IMG/VR virus record: IMGVR_UViG_3300042691_019371
Span: 1 to 23,178 of that record
Direction: 5' to 3' (one strand)
DNA: 23,178 bases
Origin: a virus
Part shown: in pieces, positions 21,209 to 23,178 of the stretch
Numbering within the stretch: position 1 is the first letter of the stretch
Layout: each line of letters opens with the position of its first letter
Notes under the pieces: model-generated
Seen by the model: only the letters and a program-made list of their open reading frames with translations
Told to the model about the DNA's origin: nothing
The model's database searches: none
Translations under genes and position numbers: made by a program

Positions 21209-23151
21209 CGGCGGAACCTCGTCAGGTATTGGCCGCCGTCCGCCGTGATCCACATCCAGCGGTCGCAGCGCCCGATGAAGCCCCGAGTGAGAAGGCCGTC
21301 GCCCTCCCGCTTGATGGCTTGCCGCAGCGCGTTGTCGTCCAGATCAGAGCCCCGCATCCGTCGATACAGGTCCCGGAAGTGGTCGTATTCCACCCCATAG
21401 GCGTTCTGGGGGGCAGGCACGTTCGGCGGGATCATCCCGCCCTTCTGGGCGATCACGTCGTCCAGGACAGTCAGGAACAGGTGCGGCCCGTGCGCCAGTT
21501 GTCGAAGTTGATACCCGGTCTGTGACGATCCAACCTCGGCGGGGACCACGACACAGGAGGTCATGGGCTTGCCGCTGTCATAGGTCCCGATGGTCACGGA
21601 TTGCAGGTCAAAGCCGATCTTTTCGCCGTCTTCGCCGTCCTTGATCTTGACCAGTTTGAGTGAGCGATTGTCCTCCTCGTCTCTGTTGACTTCGATGGCG
21701 CTGTCCACGTTGGCGCGGAGGGACGTGTGCCCCCGCTCCCGGTCTCCAGCGGCGTTCTTGTGGTGGACCCAGAACAGGGCCACGCCGAGCTTCTGCACCT
21801 GATCGCCAAAGGCCAGAAGGCGGCTCATGTCCTCGCTGGAGTTCTCATTGGCACCGGGCGAAGCGCACGACAGGGTGTCTATGAATATCGCGGCGAGGTC
21901 GGGATGCACGGCCTTCCACGACACGATCTCGTGAAGCAAATCCTGGGCGTCGCCGTCCTCGGAGAACAGGTTGACGCGAGAGGGCAGGAGAACGAACGGA
22001 ACGTCCCCGACCACCATGTTCTGCTGCCGATAGGCCCGAAGGCGCTTGACCAGGCCCTTGCCGCCTTCGCCGGCCTGATACAGCACGGCCCCTTTGCGGG
22101 TTGGCTTGCCAAGGAACGGGACGCCCCGTGCGATCGACAGGCCCATGTCCACGGCGAGGAACGACTTGCCCGACCCCGAGGCTCCGAAGATCAGGGCAGA
22201 GTCGCCCTCGAAGATCAGATCCTCGACCAGCCAGTCCTGGCGGATGCCAACGGCGTCAATCTCGCTCCACTGGATCGCGCCGAACCGGCTTTCCGGGGGC
22301 TTGGGCGTCCAGAGCGGGGCGCGGGCGGCAAAGTCAGGCAGGGCCTTCGCGTCATTGCCGTCCGCGATCCAGTCCGACACGTCGCCCTTGACGGGCAGGG
22401 CAGGAAGGGTCAGCACCCTGACGCTGTTGGCATAGTCACGGACGGACGCGGCCACGACGTCGGCGTGCTTGCGGCCCGCCTCGTCGTTGTCGGGCACGAT
22501 CACCACGTCCAGACCGTCGAAATAGGCGGACAGGTCCTCAGGCCACTTCCCGGCCCCTCCGGCATTGCAGGTGGCGGTCAGGCCATGCGAGGACAGAAGG
22601 TCCGCGTCCTTCTCCCCCTCGACCACATAGACCGTTCCCCGGCCCTCCAAGGCGAACAGATCAGCCAGCCGATAGGGAACCTGCTTGACGCCCTTGACCG
22701 ACCAGCTCCAGCCGTCCGGGGCTTGCGGATCGGGGCGGCGCTGGCGGAAGTCCTTGGGCTCCATCCGCACGACCTGAAACACCGTCTTCCCGTCAAGGTC
22801 GGCGTAGTCATAGGTCGCCACGATCTTGCGGGGCGTCGCGTCATTGGCGGGCTTTGGGCGCGTCGGCAGGTGATCCGGGCGAGCGTCGTCAATCTCCAGC
22901 CCGACCATGTTCCGCAGATACCGGACGGCCTCGGAACCCTTCATGCCGTTCTCGCGCTCAACCAGGGCCATGACGCCGCCGCCCGTTCCGGCCTCGTGGT
23001 CACACCAGACGCCCTTGGTCAGATCGACGGACTTGGACCCCCGCGCACCCCAGCGCAGCTCGCCGTTTAAGCGTTGCGCCGGATCGCCCCAGAAGTGGAC
23101 GGCAGCGGCCTCGATGCCGCTGGCGAGTTGGTGCGCGAAGGCCTCGCTCAT
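21205..23151 (-). CDS. Bifunctional primase-helicase (TOPRIM + RecA-like ATPase)
   Basis: A 648-residue protein. Residues 15-65 (RWGARGSKSVDLTKGVWCDH, then EAGTGGG) correspond to the degenerate zinc-finger-like start of phage primases, without the full CHC2 cysteine set. TOPRIM domain at about 172-240: VYVVEGEKDAD (174-184) gives the conserved Glu, and VPDNDEAG (219-226) the DxD. The helicase/ATPase domain starts near 305: Walker A GASGSGKS (323-330), Walker B AIFIDTL (421-427) and a sensor-like WVHHK (461-465). The C-terminal 80 residues may be a small DNA-binding domain (DDNALRQAIKREGDGLL). It should make primers and unwind DNA at the phage fork. It overlaps neighbours by ATGA at both ends and lies beside the repeat cluster at 21147-21199. 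Confidence 0.9.
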   Translation of the reverse strand: MSEAFAHQLASGIEAAAVHFWGDPAQRLNGELRWGARGSKSVDLTKGVWCDHEAGTGGGVMALVERENGMKGSEAVRYLRNMVGLEIDDARPDHLPTRPKPANDATPRKIVATYDYADLDGKTVFQVVRMEPKDFRQRRPDPQAPDGWSWSVKGVKQVPYRLADLFALEGRGTVYVVEGEKDADLLSSHGLTATCNAGGAGKWPEDLSAYFDGLDVVIVPDNDEAGRKHADVVAASVRDYANSVRVLTLPALPVKGDVSDWIADGNDAKALPDFAARAPLWTPKPPESRFGAIQWSEIDAVGIRQDWLVEDLIFEGDSALIFGASGSGKSFLAVDMGLSIARGVPFLGKPTRKGAVLYQAGEGGKGLVKRLRAYRQQNMVVGDVPFVLLPSRVNLFSEDGDAQDLLHEIVSWKAVHPDLAAIFIDTLSCASPGANENSSEDMSRLLAFGDQVQKLGVALFWVHHKNAAGDRERGHTSLRANVDSAIEVNRDEEDNRSLKLVKIKDGEDGEKIGFDLQSVTIGTYDSGKPMTSCVVVPAEVGSSQTGYQLRQLAHGPHLFLTVLDDVIAQKGGMIPPNVPAPQNAYGVEYDHFRDLYRRMRGSDLDDNALRQAIKREGDGLLTRGFIGRCDRWMWITADGGQYLTRFRR

Positions 23152-23178
23152 GCCGCCTCGCTGTCGTTGGCGGGGTTG
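23148..23178 (-). CDS. C-terminal end of an unknown gene, partial
   Basis: A frame entering from the right edge ends NPANDSEAA followed by TGA at 23150-23148, overlapping the primase ATG (ATGA). Only nine residues are visible. The PAND motif also occurs near the ends of neighbouring proteins. The junction type matches the rest of the operon, which is the main evidence that it is a real gene. Confidence 0.5.
   Translation of the reverse strand, partial: NPANDSEAA

Noticed and set aside
21727-23070. Plus-strand open frame of 447 codons opposite the primase-helicase
   Set aside because: Shadow of a gene with Walker and TOPRIM motifs on the other strand.
1-23178. tRNA genes, CRISPR arrays, insertion sequences, attachment sites
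   Set aside because: No cloverleaf, regularly spaced repeats, transposase or integrase-linked direct repeats were seen on reading both strands. The CGTWACG cluster is too short and irregular for CRISPR.

Overview
This window is a stretch of a tailed-phage or prophage genome with P22-type short-tail (podovirus) architecture. GC content judged by eye is high, about two thirds. Codon use, frequent ANDN-type tails and high third-position GC suggest an alphaproteobacterial host, possibly Caulobacterales or Sphingomonadales; this host assignment is inference. No integrase, repressor, tRNA, CRISPR or rRNA is visible, so the window cannot show whether the element is temperate.

All genes but one lie on the minus strand and are transcribed from right to left. 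They are packed so tightly that most junctions are ATGA, GTGA or TGATG start/stop overlaps. Read in transcription order from the right edge: the tail end of an unknown gene; a primase-helicase with TOPRIM and RecA-like ATPase domains; a short AT-rich regulatory segment (about 20990-21200) with repeated CGTWACG palindromes, a near-consensus sigma70-type promoter and a long hairpin; two small genes of unknown function; then a second promoter followed at once by a hairpin and a terminator (19925-20020). This looks like an attenuated or antitermination-controlled leader in front of the late operon.

The late operon runs: unknown gene, small terminase, large terminase, portal, a small gene overlapping the portal 3' end, a GroES-like co-chaperonin, a small putative zinc-binding protein, scaffold, a conserved phage protein, a cement/decoration-like protein and the major capsid protein. 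A strong UUCG-tetraloop terminator directly follows the capsid gene. Beyond it come an unknown structural protein, a small cysteine-containing protein, P22 gp4-like and gp10-like tail accessory proteins, a probable tail protein, a GNAT-fold protein, three probable DNA-ejection proteins, a tail fibre/spike, two membrane proteins that may form part of a lysis cassette, a small beta-rich protein, a LamG-like adhesin, a membrane-anchored HExxH mini-peptidase and the start of another small phage gene.

The single plus-strand gene (4005-4262) encodes a small tail-anchored membrane protein between the tail fibre and ejection genes and looks like a moron. The points most worth a second look are the two regulatory regions (20990-21200 and 19925-20020), the plus-strand membrane protein, the portal 3' overlap, the phage GroES and the HExxH protein. 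No endolysin is recognised in the window.
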